Shown: positions 10,643 through 19,527 of the stretch, piece by piece
Numbering within the stretch: the stretch's first letter is position 1
Layout of the letters: every line of letters starts with the position of its first letter
NCBI RefSeq assembly: GCF_016653295.1
Contig: NZ_NHSF01000074.1
Span: forward strand, 1 to 64,000
Length of the DNA: 64,000 nt
From: Halochromatium salexigens
Lineage (GTDB): Bacteria > Pseudomonadota > Gammaproteobacteria > Chromatiales > Chromatiaceae
Reading direction: 5' to 3'
Translations under genes and position numbers: made by a program
Notes under the pieces: model-generated
Database searches by the model: none
Told to the model about the DNA's origin: nothing
The model's input: the letters and a program-made list of their open reading frames with translations, nothing else

Positions 10643-11467
10643 ATGGTCACTGTGAAATGTCCTCAATGCGGAAGCAGCAATATCCGTCGATCCCATAGAA
10701 AGACGTCGGACCCGAGCCGCAAGAGCCTTCCTTTTTTCACCCGATTCTTTCGTTGTCGCGACTGTCGTGCGCGTTTCCCGGCACGGGATCTGTCGACACT
10801 CTATTCTTGGGGATTGGGTGCCTTCGCTCTATTAGTGATGAGCGCTGCCCTCGCCGTGGTGATGCGTTATCAGCCCGCAACCTTGGAGTATGACATCACC
10901 GGGCAAGCGCGCAATGAAATGATCGCTGAAGCTAAAGCCGATACCGAAGCTGAAGCTGAAGCGGACGCCGAGGCGGGGATGCTCGACCACGCCGAGCACA
11001 ACTACCGCAAGGGCATCGAACTCCTTCGTCGGTCAACCTATCGTGAAGACAGTTCTACGCTCCCCGACGCAGCGAAATGGCTACGGCAAGCCGCCGATGA
11101 GGGCCACGTCAGAGCGCAGTTGATGCTAGGCATCCTGCACGAAAACGGTAGCGGTGTTATTCAGGATTATGAACAGGCGCTCGAATGGTATCGCCGCGCG
11201 GCCGTGCAAGGCGAGGCCGTCGCGATGTACCGCGTGGGATCGATGTTAAGTAAGGGGATCGGCGCCGACAAAGATCTGATTAAAGCCTACGCCTGGTGCA
11301 ATATCGCCGCGGCGCGCGGTCATCAGGACGCGGTCATCGACCGTCATCGGATCGCCAAGCTGCTGTCCACCGAGGAGATCAAGGAGGCGCAGCAACAGTC
11401 CAGGTCTTTCGATCAGGAGTTGCCCTATCGAGTCGCGGCGCCCTTTACCTTACCTGCGGGTCTATGA
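10643..11467 (+). CDS. Zinc-ribbon, membrane-anchored Sel1-repeat protein
   Basis: A 274-residue protein with a three-part architecture. Residues about 5-45 form a zinc ribbon with CPQC and CRDC pairs; about 58-80 is one hydrophobic helix (LGAFALLVMSAALAVVM); then an acidic Ala/Glu stretch (AEAKADTEAEAEADAEA) leads into two or three Sel1 repeats (AAKWLRQAADEGHVRAQLMLG, ALEWYRRAAVQGEAVAMY, and KAYAWCNIAAARGHQDAV in shortened form). Sel1 repeats usually serve as protein-interaction scaffolds. I prefer ATG 10643 as start, since the zinc ribbon follows at once; an upstream GTG at 10589 would add 18 residues. No specific function is known. It converges on rarA. Confidence 0.7.
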   Translation: MVTVKCPQCGSSNIRRSHRKTSDPSRKSLPFFTRFFRCRDCRARFPARDLSTLYSWGLGAFALLVMSAALAVVMRYQPATLEYDITGQARNEMIAEAKADTEAEAEADAEAGMLDHAEHNYRKGIELLRRSTYREDSSTLPDAAKWLRQAADEGHVRAQLMLGILHENGSGVIQDYEQALEWYRRAAVQGEAVAMYRVGSMLSKGIGADKDLIKAYAWCNIAAARGHQDAVIDRHRIAKLLSTEEIKEAQQQSRSFDQELPYRVAAPFTLPAGL

Positions 11468-11491
11468 CGCTCCCGAGCGTTGTTCAATCCC

Positions 11492-13060
11492 TCATTCATG
11501 CTTCGCAGCGGCGGCACGATCCAGCGCGGCGAGGCGCTCGAGCTTTTCCTTGATCCGAATCTCGAGCCCACGCTCGACGGGTTGATAGTAGCGCCGTGGA
11601 GCCATGCCATCCGGGAAATACGACTCCCCGGCGGCGTAGGCGTCGGGCTCATCATGGGCGTAACGGTAGGCATGGCCGTAGCCAAGCTCCTTCATCAGCC
11701 GGGTGGGCGCGTTGCGCAGATGCACCGGTACCTCCAGCGATCCCTCTTTGCGCACCTCGTCAAGGGCGCTGTTCCAGGCCAGATAGACGGCATTGCTCTT
11801 CGCCGCGCTGGCCAAATAGACCACCGCCTGCGCCAACGCCAGCTCACCCTCCGGGCTGCCGAGACGCTGCTGCGCGTCCCAGGCATCCATCGCGATGGCG
11901 AGCGCGCGCGGATCGGCATTGCCAATGTCCTCGCTGGCCATGCGCACGAGTCGTCGCGCAAGGTAGAGCGGGTCGCAGCCGCCGTCGATCATCCGCGCCA
12001 GCCAGTAGAGGGCGGCATCGGGTGCTGAGCCGCGCACTGATTTGTGCAGCGCCGAGATCTGGTCATAAAAGGCATCGCCGCCCTTATCGAAGCGGCGGAC
12101 ACTACCCTCAATCACCTGCCGCAGCGTCTCAACGCCGATGCGGCGGCTAGCGCCAAGCGCTGGCGCTGACTCGAGCCTGGACCCCTGTGTGGGTGCGCTA
12201 CCGAGGTCTGGCCCTGAATCCGCCCCTGACCCCGATTGTGGCCCTGATTCAGGCTGGCGTTCAGGGGCGACCGGCACGGCCAGATCAGCAGCCAGCTCCA
12301 GCAGGTTCAGCAGCCGTCGCGCATCGCCATCGGCAGCCTCGGCGAGCAAGCGCCGCGCCTCGGCATCGATCAGGATGCGCCCCTGGTCGCTGGTGCCCGA
12401 ATCCGAGGCCCTGTGGTCTCTGGACCTCACTGTCGAGTCTGTTTGACGATCAGGTTGAGGGGCCATCACAGCGCCCTTAGGGGGATCAAGCGTTGGAGCA
12501 GGCGCCAACCCCCGCTCGGAGTCGCTCAGCGCACGATCCGCCAGCTGCTCTAGATCGACCAGCTGCAGCGGCTTCAGCAGATAGACACGCGCCCGCGACA
12601 GCAGCGCGTTGTTGAGTGCAAAGGAAGGATTTTCGGTGGTTGCGCCGATAAAGACCAGGGTGCCGTCTTCGACATGCGGCAAAAAGGCATCCTGCTGCGC
12701 CTTGTTGAAACGATGAACCTCGTCGATGAACAGAATGGTGCCGCGCTGCTCGGCCAGTCGCACCTGCCGCGCCTCGTCGACTGCGACGCGGATGTCCTTC
12801 ACGCCCGCCAGCACCGCCGACAGACTCAAGAAGCGGCTGTTCGACGCGGCCGCGATTAGCCGCGCCAAGGTGGTCTTGCCGGTGCCGGGTGGTCCCCAGA
12901 AGATCGCCGAATGCGGTCGATCCGCACTAATGGCCTCGCGCAGCGTTCGCCCCGGCGCGAGCAGATGCGACTGGCCGACCACCTCATCGAGACTCCGCGG
13001 GCGCATCCGCTCCGCCAGGGGAATCTGCGATAGCGGTGGTTTACTGGAAGACCGGCTCAT
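11492..13060 (-). CDS. rarA: Replication-associated recombination protein A (RarA/MgsA)
   Basis: A 522-residue AAA+ ATPase acting at stalled forks and single-strand gaps. Walker A is GPPGTGKTT (56-64), Walker [10 protein letters not shown] (110-118), followed by the sensor-1 segment GATTENPSF. The C-terminal clamp-loader-like region is conserved ([36 protein letters not shown]). It is about 75 residues longer than the roughly 447-residue E. coli protein, because of two low-complexity inserts: about 185-226 (Pro/Asp/Arg/Ser-rich) and about 263-306 ([17 protein letters not shown] type). Both fall in the lid part, outside catalytic motifs, so activity is probably preserved. Confidence 0.93.
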   Translation of the reverse strand: MSRSSSKPPLSQIPLAERMRPRSLDEVVGQSHLLAPGRTLREAISADRPHSAIFWGPPGTGKTTLARLIAAASNSRFLSLSAVLAGVKDIRVAVDEARQVRLAEQRGTILFIDEVHRFNKAQQDAFLPHVEDGTLVFIGATTENPSFALNNALLSRARVYLLKPLQLVDLEQLADRALSDSERGLAPAPTLDPPKGAVMAPQPDRQTDSTVRSRDHRASDSGTSDQGRILIDAEARRLLAEAADGDARRLLNLLELAADLAVPVAPERQPESGPQSGSGADSGPDLGSAPTQGSRLESAPALGASRRIGVETLRQVIEGSVRRFDKGGDAFYDQISALHKSVRGSAPDAALYWLARMIDGGCDPLYLARRLVRMASEDIGNADPRALAIAMDAWDAQQRLGSPEGELALAQAVVYLASAAKSNAVYLAWNSALDEVRKEGSLEVPVHLRNAPTRLMKELGYGHAYRYAHDEPDAYAAGESYFPDGMAPRRYYQPVERGLEIRIKEKLERLAALDRAAAAKHE

Positions 13061-13093
13061 TGAATCATGCCCGCAACAAACGAGCCGAAGAGT

Positions 13094-13888
13094 TTACATC
13101 TCGCGGGCATGCACCCAGATCAACGCGCCCTGCTCGACCGGCACCGACTCGCCATCCGGGTTGGTCATCGGCGCCTCACCCTCGAGCAACGCGGCGAAGC
13201 CCCACCAGCCGGCGCGGGGCATCGCATAGCTGAAGACGCCGTTGGCATCCGCCTTCAGCACCTGGGTCACGAAAGCCGCCGCCGGTGGCTCGACCGAGCC
13301 ATCATTGCGCCATTCCACCTCGACCGTGGCAAAGGGCACCGGCTCGCCATCGCGGGTCACAACACCGGTGAACAGGTTGCCGGCCCAGAGTCCATAGGGG
13401 CGCACCAAGGGCTCGATCTCGACCGGGAAGCCGACCATGCGGTCCCAGCCCTCTTCGGCGCCGAAGGCATCGACCACGGTCTTGGTGTAATGGACGATCA
13501 TCACCCCCTCGGCGGGTTCCCAATACGGCGCCGGCTCGACGAAGAACAGGTAGTCGCCGGGCTCCGAGACGCGATACTCGGCGCTGTAGGCGCGTTGCCC
13601 ATCGCGCTCGACGGCCTGCAGCCGAGGCGACAGATCCTCGCGACCCTCGGCTGTCAGCACACCGAAGCGCGCCGGCGTGTCCATCGCCATCGCCGGCCCG
13701 CGCTCCATCGGATGGGTGAAGCTCAGTGCCAGTGTCAGTGCCGGACCGGTCTCGGCGGTGAGGATCTCGGTCGAGGGGATCAGCTCGAGAAAATGCGCTT
13801 GGGCGGCGATCGGCAGCACCAGGCCCAGCACGGCGAGCAGGCGCGACGCGGCGCCGAATCGGGATTCAGAAGCGGGCTTACACGACAT
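13094..13888 (-). CDS. Secreted DUF4198-family protein
   Basis: A 264-residue protein with a signal peptide ([17 protein letters not shown], cleavage probably after AQA), so the mature chain begins with HF. The rest is beta-rich and fits DUF4198: [33 protein letters not shown] and [28 protein letters not shown], the latter resembling a carboxypeptidase-regulatory-like domain. DUF4198 proteins are periplasmic and are often found with nickel or cobalt uptake genes; no transporter is adjacent here, so that role is only a possibility. ATG 13888 has AGAGGA at seven bases. Confidence 0.8.
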   Translation of the reverse strand: MSCKPASESRFGAASRLLAVLGLVLPIAAQAHFLELIPSTEILTAETGPALTLALSFTHPMERGPAMAMDTPARFGVLTAEGREDLSPRLQAVERDGQRAYSAEYRVSEPGDYLFFVEPAPYWEPAEGVMIVHYTKTVVDAFGAEEGWDRMVGFPVEIEPLVRPYGLWAGNLFTGVVTRDGEPVPFATVEVEWRNDGSVEPPAAAFVTQVLKADANGVFSYAMPRAGWWGFAALLEGEAPMTNPDGESVPVEQGALIWVHAREM

Positions 13889-13959
13889 CTTAGGGTCCTC
13901 TTGAGTGGTTAGGCTCGGTGGTTTTGGCTCGCTGGCTGTGATCAAGCCCTGATGGCCGA

Positions 13960-14040
13960 TCACAGAATAAGATATTTTTTATATTTATCATATAGCGCAA
14001 TCTCCACAAACCCATAAAATACATGCAGAATTAGAACTCT
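13960..14040. promoter_or_regulatory. AT-rich divergent intergenic region, probable promoters
   Basis: The 281-bp gap between the DUF4198 and L,D-transpeptidase genes contains an unusually AT-rich block (about 13965-14035, with the tract ATATTTTTTATATTTATC). The surroundings are GC-rich. Since both genes point away from it, the block most likely holds their promoters and could be a regulator or H-NS-type binding region. No confident -35/-10 pair or operator was resolved. Confidence 0.45.
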
Positions 14041-14169
14041 ACGAAGGCGTCAGAACAGGCTATCCTGATCATTTTGGGCGACGTTAGCGGGTTTTCGTGC
14101 GCCCGGTTTCCAGTCCGATAGCGTCAATGCGATACCATGACCGGCACTGGCAACTGTTGGACTCCGTGA

Positions 14170-15387
14170 ATGTCACCTCGAGTCATGCATATTCGAACCA
14201 CACACCGCACACGCATCGGTCACTCACTCTGGGCGCCGCTGTTCGCCCTGGGCCTCGTTCTGCTCCTCGGAGGCTGCGCCCAGCTGCCCTCGCAGTCGGC
14301 CGCCAAAACCAGCGCGCAACTGCCCGACGATGTCGACCTCAACGAGATCGAAGAGATCGAGGTGGCGCAGGAAGCGATTCCCGAACCCCAAGAGGATCCG
14401 GAACCCGGGCCGCTCTACGAGTGGGATGGCAGGGGACGCCGCATCAGCCACGTGGTAATCGACACCAACGCGCAACGGGCACGCTTCTATGACGGCCTGG
14501 AGCAGGTGGGCTGGACGACCATCGCCTCCGGCGTCTCGTCTCATCCGACTCCCAGTGGCGAGTTCGAGGTCATCGAGAAGGTCGCAAAGAAGCGCTCCAA
14601 CCTCTACGGTCGCATCTACAACGCGAGCGGAGGGCTGCACAAGAGCAACGCCCATTCTCGCGATCCGATCCCCGAAGGCGGCAAATTCGTCGGCGCTCGC
14701 ATGCCCCACTTCATGCGCATGACCTATGACGGCATCGGCATGCACGCGGGCGCGATCCCGCAACCGGGCCAACCGGCCTCGCATGGCTGCATTCGACTCC
14801 CGGACGAGGTCGCCTCGAGCCTATTCGCCCATGCCGACATCGGCACCCGCGTCACGGTGATTGGCAACGGCCCGGATTATGGCGACTATGCCGAGCGCAT
14901 TCGCCAGCAGCGCGCGCAAGAAAGACGCAATCGCGTGGCCAAGGCTGAACGCCAGTCCGAAGCCAGCACCGAGGCCCCAGCGGAGCGCAACGAGGATTCA
15001 GGCTCCGAGTCACAAACGGAGGCGCAAGCGGAGACGCCGCCACGCACCGATAACACGGCTGCCGAGGCTGAGGAGACCGATTCAACCACGGCCGATCAGC
15101 CCGAGACGAGCGTCGGTCGCAGCGAGCCAGTCAATGCACCGTCATCGCAAGATCGGCAAGAGCAAGGGCGCAGCGCACCACCTCGTACAGACACCACCGA
15201 GGCGCTAAGCGGAACAAGTGCCGACACTGTCGATGCAGCAGAGACCGCTACCGCCGAAGCACAGGGCTCCGAACCCAGGCAGGCGGTGGAGGATCGAGCG
15301 CCCACGGCGCCACGGCGCTTGCCCGCGCCCGAGTCGCCACCGATTCAATCGGTGGATCTTGGCGCTTCAAACAACGACGACGGCTGA
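14170..15387 (+). CDS. L,D-transpeptidase (YkuD/ErfK) lipoprotein with long disordered tail
   Basis: A 405-residue protein. The N-terminus is basic, then hydrophobic, ending in a lipobox LLGGC (about 33-37), so it should be a lipoprotein. The YkuD domain (about 95-240) cross-links peptidoglycan stem peptides or attaches proteins to them; its catalytic motif HGxxxxxxxxxHGCIR appears as the His in GMHAG plus SHGCIRLP with Cys207. Residues about 245-405 are low-complexity (Glu, Ala, Thr, Ser, Gln), suggesting a spacer or wall-contact tail. ATG 14170 was taken as start; ATG 14185 is also possible. No operon partner. Confidence 0.87.
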   Translation: MSPRVMHIRTTHRTRIGHSLWAPLFALGLVLLLGGCAQLPSQSAAKTSAQLPDDVDLNEIEEIEVAQEAIPEPQEDPEPGPLYEWDGRGRRISHVVIDTNAQRARFYDGLEQVGWTTIASGVSSHPTPSGEFEVIEKVAKKRSNLYGRIYNASGGLHKSNAHSRDPIPEGGKFVGARMPHFMRMTYDGIGMHAGAIPQPGQPASHGCIRLPDEVASSLFAHADIGTRVTVIGNGPDYGDYAERIRQQRAQERRNRVAKAERQSEASTEAPAERNEDSGSESQTEAQAETPPRTDNTAAEAEETDSTTADQPETSVGRSEPVNAPSSQDRQEQGRSAPPRTDTTEALSGTSADTVDAAETATAEAQGSEPRQAVEDRAPTAPRRLPAPESPPIQSVDLGASNNDDG

Positions 15388-15487
15388 ATAATCAGGCTCG
15401 CTGAACGCGCTCTTCTGTAGAACGCGTCCAGCAACTGTTCATAGGTTCGCCGCCTTGCCGCCTCTGGCCGATGCAAGGCAGAACAGG

Positions 15488-17056
15488 TCAACGCTTCATC
15501 AACGCGCCCACCTGGCGCAAGGCGCCCGGCACGGTGCGCACACCGTCGACGACTCGCTTGAACCAGCCCTCCTCACTCAGGCCGCGCTCGAGCTGCTTGT
15601 GCCGAGCGGCGGGCAAGACTGCGGCGATGGTCGTCCATAAGCCATCCAGATTCCACGGCGGCTCATCGGGCGGGACGGCAACGAGCACGCTCCGCGCGGT
15701 GGGAATCGACAGGGCCTGCGCGGCGGCCTCCAGCGCCGCGCGCATGCTGACCTCCTTCGGTCGCTCACCCGCGCTTGGCTCATAGGGCGGCGACCACTCC
15801 AGCGGTGGATCGAGCCGGTCGGCCTGGGTCGCGACCAGCACCAGCGGGATCGCGCTCAGGCGCGGATCGCTGGCGGTCAGCGCGCGCAGGGCGGCCAGAC
15901 CGCGCTGATCGGCGGCGCGATCGGCACGGTTGGCCGCCGTCACCCAGAGGATCAGGTCGCTCTCGCGGACCTGTTTCAGCCAGGATTCGCGCGGCGTCTG
16001 CTCCAACCCCGGACTGTCCACCAGCACCAGATCGCCGATTCTGGGCTGTTCCAGCTGATAATGGGCAAAGGCCTCCGAGGGCCGCGTCACACCAATCGGC
16101 ACCTGAGCGACACCCAGCAGCGCGTTCAGCAGGCTGGATTTGCCCACATTGCGTTGGCCGGCCAGCACAATGGTCAAGGGCGCCGACGCTTGTGGCGACT
16201 TGGCTGGCGGCGTGGTCGCGAGCAGCTCATCGGCGCGGCGTCGATAATGGCCGGCATAGAGGCGGATGAACACCTCGCCGACCTCGCGCGCGAGAATCGC
16301 CGCGACCCGCGCCTTGGCCGCCGCACCGAGCACGTCCACGGCCTTGGAGACGGCCAGCCCCCGCACCTCGTAGAGGACGGCCGAGAGGGGATTGACCCAG
16401 CGTAACGCCCGCGCCAGTCCCAACAAGGGGGGCATCGTACTGGTGCTGGTCTGATAGACATCCAGCATCAAATCGACCTTGATGTGGCGCATCACCGGGA
16501 AGTTCCGGGTCAAGGTCTCGCGCAGCGCACGCGCAAGCTCCTCGTTCATCAGCAACACTTCCGCCAGCGTGAAGCGCAGCGCCGCCTTCGAGAGCCCCGA
16601 GGCGAGCTGTTCGTTCGCCGGATCGCCCACGGGTTCGCCTTCCGGCGTATAGGCGATGGCAACGGCGTTGACGGTGCGCAACAGCAGATCGCGAATCCTC
16701 TCCGCTGTCTGCAGATCCTCCGCCGTGGCCCCGGCGACGATCTGCTCGAGCGCGGCGCGCGCCTGTTGCTCGCCCGGTGCGGCATGTGGATCGCCGGGCG
16801 CGACCCTGATCTCATGCGCGCGGACCTCCCGCGCGCGCCCTCCCCAGCCGTGCCGAACCAACACCAGCGGGATCAGGGTCAGCGCCACGAGGCTGATCGG
16901 CCAGTACCAGAACCAGCCCTGTTGCCAGAGAAACGCCAGCCCCAACGGCAGCACCAGCACGAAGGGCGCCGGCACCAGCACGATCACCAGTAGCTCGCGC
17001 CAATAGGGGCGAAGACTGTGAGCAGTCTGTTTCAACCCGTTCAACGGCTTCTTCAA
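15488..17056 (-). CDS. Membrane GTPase, last gene of tRNA-adjacent cassette
   Basis: A 522-residue GTP-binding protein. Two membrane helices lie at about 22-44 and 48-68, followed by an alpha-helical region (about 100-290) with a DUF697-like patch (LGLARALRWVNPLSAVLYEVRGLAVSKA), then a C-terminal TRAFAC-type GTPase domain: P-loop GQRNVGKS (300-307), G3 DSPG (347-350), and a G4-like TQAD (410-413). Having the G domain C-terminal to the membrane and helical parts is unlike Era or HflX. Its ATG overlaps the stop of the upstream GTPase gene by four bases (17053-17056). The function is unknown; a dynamin-like or YcjX/YcjF-like stress role is conceivable. Confidence 0.82.
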   Translation of the reverse strand: MKKPLNGLKQTAHSLRPYWRELLVIVLVPAPFVLVLPLGLAFLWQQGWFWYWPISLVALTLIPLVLVRHGWGGRAREVRAHEIRVAPGDPHAAPGEQQARAALEQIVAGATAEDLQTAERIRDLLLRTVNAVAIAYTPEGEPVGDPANEQLASGLSKAALRFTLAEVLLMNEELARALRETLTRNFPVMRHIKVDLMLDVYQTSTSTMPPLLGLARALRWVNPLSAVLYEVRGLAVSKAVDVLGAAAKARVAAILAREVGEVFIRLYAGHYRRRADELLATTPPAKSPQASAPLTIVLAGQRNVGKSSLLNALLGVAQVPIGVTRPSEAFAHYQLEQPRIGDLVLVDSPGLEQTPRESWLKQVRESDLILWVTAANRADRAADQRGLAALRALTASDPRLSAIPLVLVATQADRLDPPLEWSPPYEPSAGERPKEVSMRAALEAAAQALSIPTARSVLVAVPPDEPPWNLDGLWTTIAAVLPAARHKQLERGLSEEGWFKRVVDGVRTVPGALRQVGALMKR

Positions 17057-18249
17057 CGCTCTCGCTCCTGATCCTTGCGCGCTTCGTAACGCCGACGCGC
17101 ATCCTGCAAAGCCTGCTGGTAACGCTCGCGCAGTACCTCATGATCCGGTTCACGCCCCGCCGCGCGCTCGCTGAAGTAATACAGCGCCGCCTCGCCGATC
17201 GCCCAGGTGATGGCGAAGGTCCAGGCGGCGACCACCGCAGTCCCCCAGCCCAGCCCGAGCTTCAGCCCCTGCTGAACGAGCCACCGGCCGCCGAAACCGA
17301 GCACGAAGCCGGTGCCCAGCGCGGCGACCAGCTCGCTCCATTGATCGCGGGATGCCGGCTGCCCATAGCGCCGGGCGATCTGATTGACCATGGTGGCTTG
17401 CAGACTGGCCGAGCCCAAACCGCCGATGATCGGCGCCGGCACTGCATTCGCCGCCACCGCCGCCATCGTCCAGGGCAGCATCACCTTGGTGCGCACCTGC
17501 TCGGCTTGCGAGAGGTTGACGGATGAGCGCAGGCGCATCACGGTTTCCGGCAAGACCTGCTCCAGCACCTCCCACAGGCGTTGGGCACCATAGTCGCTGG
17601 GAGGCAGGCCCTGTTCCGGGCGCGTGAAATCCAGCGGCACGAACAGCGGCGGATGCTGGCCAGGCAGATCGGCGAACAGTTGCCGCTGCGCCAGCATGGA
17701 CTGGCGCAGTTCATCGGGCAGACCGGGCAGCACCCAATCGCTGTCGTCGCCGGTGAAGGGATAGGGCAGCAGGTGGCGGTCGTGGCGGCGATAGCCATGA
17801 TGCAGGCAGGTCTGCGCGACCAGCAGCGGCCACTCGGGATGCTGGGCGCGCAGCGGCTTGAGGACCGCGAGCACGTCTTCCAGCGCCAGGTCATCGACCC
17901 GCGCCACCACCATGATCACTTGCGCCTGGTCGCTGGCGTGTTGGAGATCGACCGCCGGATCATCATCGGCGACATCACTCAGGCCCCGAGTATCGAGAAA
18001 GCGCAGCACTGGGCGCTCCTCGGGGAAGGCATACAGGCGCAGGTCCTTGGTCATCGGCACGAAGCCGTTGCCGATCTGGTCATGCGCTCGGCCGACGATG
18101 TCGGCGACGATGCTGGTCTTGCCGGCTTGGGTCTTACCGAGCAGCCAGATGGTGGGTGCCTCGGCCCCGGCCCAGACTTGGGCCTGCGTGATGCGTTGGC
18201 TCTGCTCGTCGCCCTCGTCAGTGGCTTTGGTCGCCCTCGCTGTCTTCAT
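17053..18249 (-). CDS. YcjF/DUF697-like GTPase, third gene of the cassette
   Basis: A 398-residue protein. The N-terminal G domain has P-loop GKTQAGKTS (38-46), a Thr switch residue around T67 and G3 DTRG (86-89). The usual N/TKxD G4 motif is replaced by QTCLHHGY, as in some YcjX/YfjP-type proteins, so guanine specificity is uncertain. Residues about 265-365 form a DUF697-like hydrophobic region (LPWTMAAVAANAVPAPIIGG and later LGLGWGTAVVAAWTFAITWA) with two or three membrane helices; a charged tail follows. ATG 18249 was chosen because it falls 16 bp after the previous stop; the open frame runs further upstream inside the preceding gene. Confidence 0.8.
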   Translation of the reverse strand: MKTARATKATDEGDEQSQRITQAQVWAGAEAPTIWLLGKTQAGKTSIVADIVGRAHDQIGNGFVPMTKDLRLYAFPEERPVLRFLDTRGLSDVADDDPAVDLQHASDQAQVIMVVARVDDLALEDVLAVLKPLRAQHPEWPLLVAQTCLHHGYRRHDRHLLPYPFTGDDSDWVLPGLPDELRQSMLAQRQLFADLPGQHPPLFVPLDFTRPEQGLPPSDYGAQRLWEVLEQVLPETVMRLRSSVNLSQAEQVRTKVMLPWTMAAVAANAVPAPIIGGLGSASLQATMVNQIARRYGQPASRDQWSELVAALGTGFVLGFGGRWLVQQGLKLGLGWGTAVVAAWTFAITWAIGEAALYYFSERAAGREPDHEVLRERYQQALQDARRRYEARKDQERER

Positions 18250-18265
18250 AGCAAGGCCCAACGCT

Positions 18266-19504
18266 TCAGCGCTCTGAGCCCTTGCGCCCCGGAAACGCCA
18301 CCACTTCGGCGCGAGCCTCACGCGTGGCACCGGCGTTCCCTGCTCCTGGCTCCGCCCCCGCCTTGAGCTTGGGCATCGGCAGCATCCGCACCTGCTCGCG
18401 GCGATGGGAAAGCAGGCCTGTAGGTAGACCGGCCAGGGCCTCGATGTCTTTCGGATGCAGGCGCAGCTGGGCAAGGAGCTGCTCGACGCTGAAGCCGCCC
18501 TGGGTCAGCAGCAGGCGGATGGAACGCTCCATCAGGCGCGGTTGCTCGAGCGTCAGGCGCTCGTCCTCGGGCTCGGCGCGCACCCAGCCACGGGCGCTGA
18601 TGTATTTGAACAGCCGCCCGGCGTGCTCCTCGGTGATCAGCCCCAGATCCTTGCAGCGGTAGATCATGGCGCCGATCGACACTCCCCAGCGCGGCTTGAG
18701 GGTGCGGAAGGCCTCGAGCGAGATCTCGGGCAGCTCGTTGACGAAGCCATCGGCGGGCATCAGCAAGGCGCTGGCGAAGCGGTGCGCCTGGTTCTCCAGC
18801 TCCTTGAACTCATCGCGATGGGTCAGTGCGCTCTGATCGACCTGGCGATGCAGCACCAGATGGCCAAGCTCGTGGGCGGCATCGAAGCGCAAGCGCACGG
18901 CGGTGCGTTTGTCGGCCGAGAGCAGCACATAGGGACGGTCATCGGCCAGCGACCAGTGCGAGACGCCATCGATGGACGGTGCCGCGAAGGCACAGCGCCC
19001 GACGACGATGCCGGCATTCTCCATCACCAGCAGCAGGTCCGGGATCGGTGCACGCCAAAGCCCCCATTGCTCGCGCACACGCGCGGCGGCCTCCTCGATG
19101 TCGCACTCCTGCAGGCGCTCGACATTCCCGCCACCGAGGTCCGGCACCGCCGGCGCGGGCAGTTCGATCCAGCCCTGCAGGTCGTGGCTGATGCGCTGCA
19201 GCCAGAGCAGGTGCTGGGTGATGCGCTCGCGCGAGCGCTGGGTAGCGTTGGCCATGGAGCGGAAGAAGCGCGGACGCTCGCCGGTCTCGAAAGGGAGATT
19301 GAGGAAATAGTCGCGCGGCACGCGCAGCACCTTCGCCAGCGCCTCGAGGGCGGCCGGGTCGGGCGTCTGCTGGCCCGATTCCCATTTGCTCACCGTCGGT
19401 GCCGAGCGCTTCACGGCAGTAGCCAGGGCAATGCGTGTGAGTCCCCGGGCGAGCCGTGCCTGCGTCAGTTGTGTCGCCTGAAAGCCAGGGGTGCGTGCGC
19501 CCAT
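18266..19504 (-). CDS. XRE-type HTH / ImmA-IrrE metallopeptidase fusion regulator
   Basis: A 412-residue protein with an N-terminal helix-turn-helix of the XRE/Cro type (about 12-65, TRIALATAVKRSAPTVSKWE) and a central ImmA/IrrE zinc peptidase domain with HELGH at 211-215 and the helper segment ENQAHRFASALLMP. Such fusions (for example in the PezA/ImmA and IrrE groups) cleave or sense a repressor, or act as stress-linked antitoxin-like regulators. The C-terminal 170 residues contain a further helical region and a low-complexity end. ATG 19504 is preferred, with AAGGG nine bases upstream; the open frame extends 92 codons more without support. It is the probable regulator of the two downstream GTPase genes. 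Confidence 0.87.
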   Translation of the reverse strand: MGARTPGFQATQLTQARLARGLTRIALATAVKRSAPTVSKWESGQQTPDPAALEALAKVLRVPRDYFLNLPFETGERPRFFRSMANATQRSRERITQHLLWLQRISHDLQGWIELPAPAVPDLGGGNVERLQECDIEEAAARVREQWGLWRAPIPDLLLVMENAGIVVGRCAFAAPSIDGVSHWSLADDRPYVLLSADKRTAVRLRFDAAHELGHLVLHRQVDQSALTHRDEFKELENQAHRFASALLMPADGFVNELPEISLEAFRTLKPRWGVSIGAMIYRCKDLGLITEEHAGRLFKYISARGWVRAEPEDERLTLEQPRLMERSIRLLLTQGGFSVEQLLAQLRLHPKDIEALAGLPTGLLSHRREQVRMLPMPKLKAGAEPGAGNAGATREARAEVVAFPGRKGSER

Positions 19505-19527
19505 GGTCGTTACCCTTACTCCTGTGT

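Noticed and set aside
11468-11491. ACGCT-CCCG-AGCGT hairpin between the Sel1 protein and rarA genes
   Set aside because: Only five pairs and no T-tract in either direction, so not called a terminator.
15388-15487. Search for a duplicated tRNA-Arg 3' end at the far side of the GTPase cassette
   Set aside because: No copy of the T-arm/acceptor sequence was seen here, so site-specific integration is unproven.
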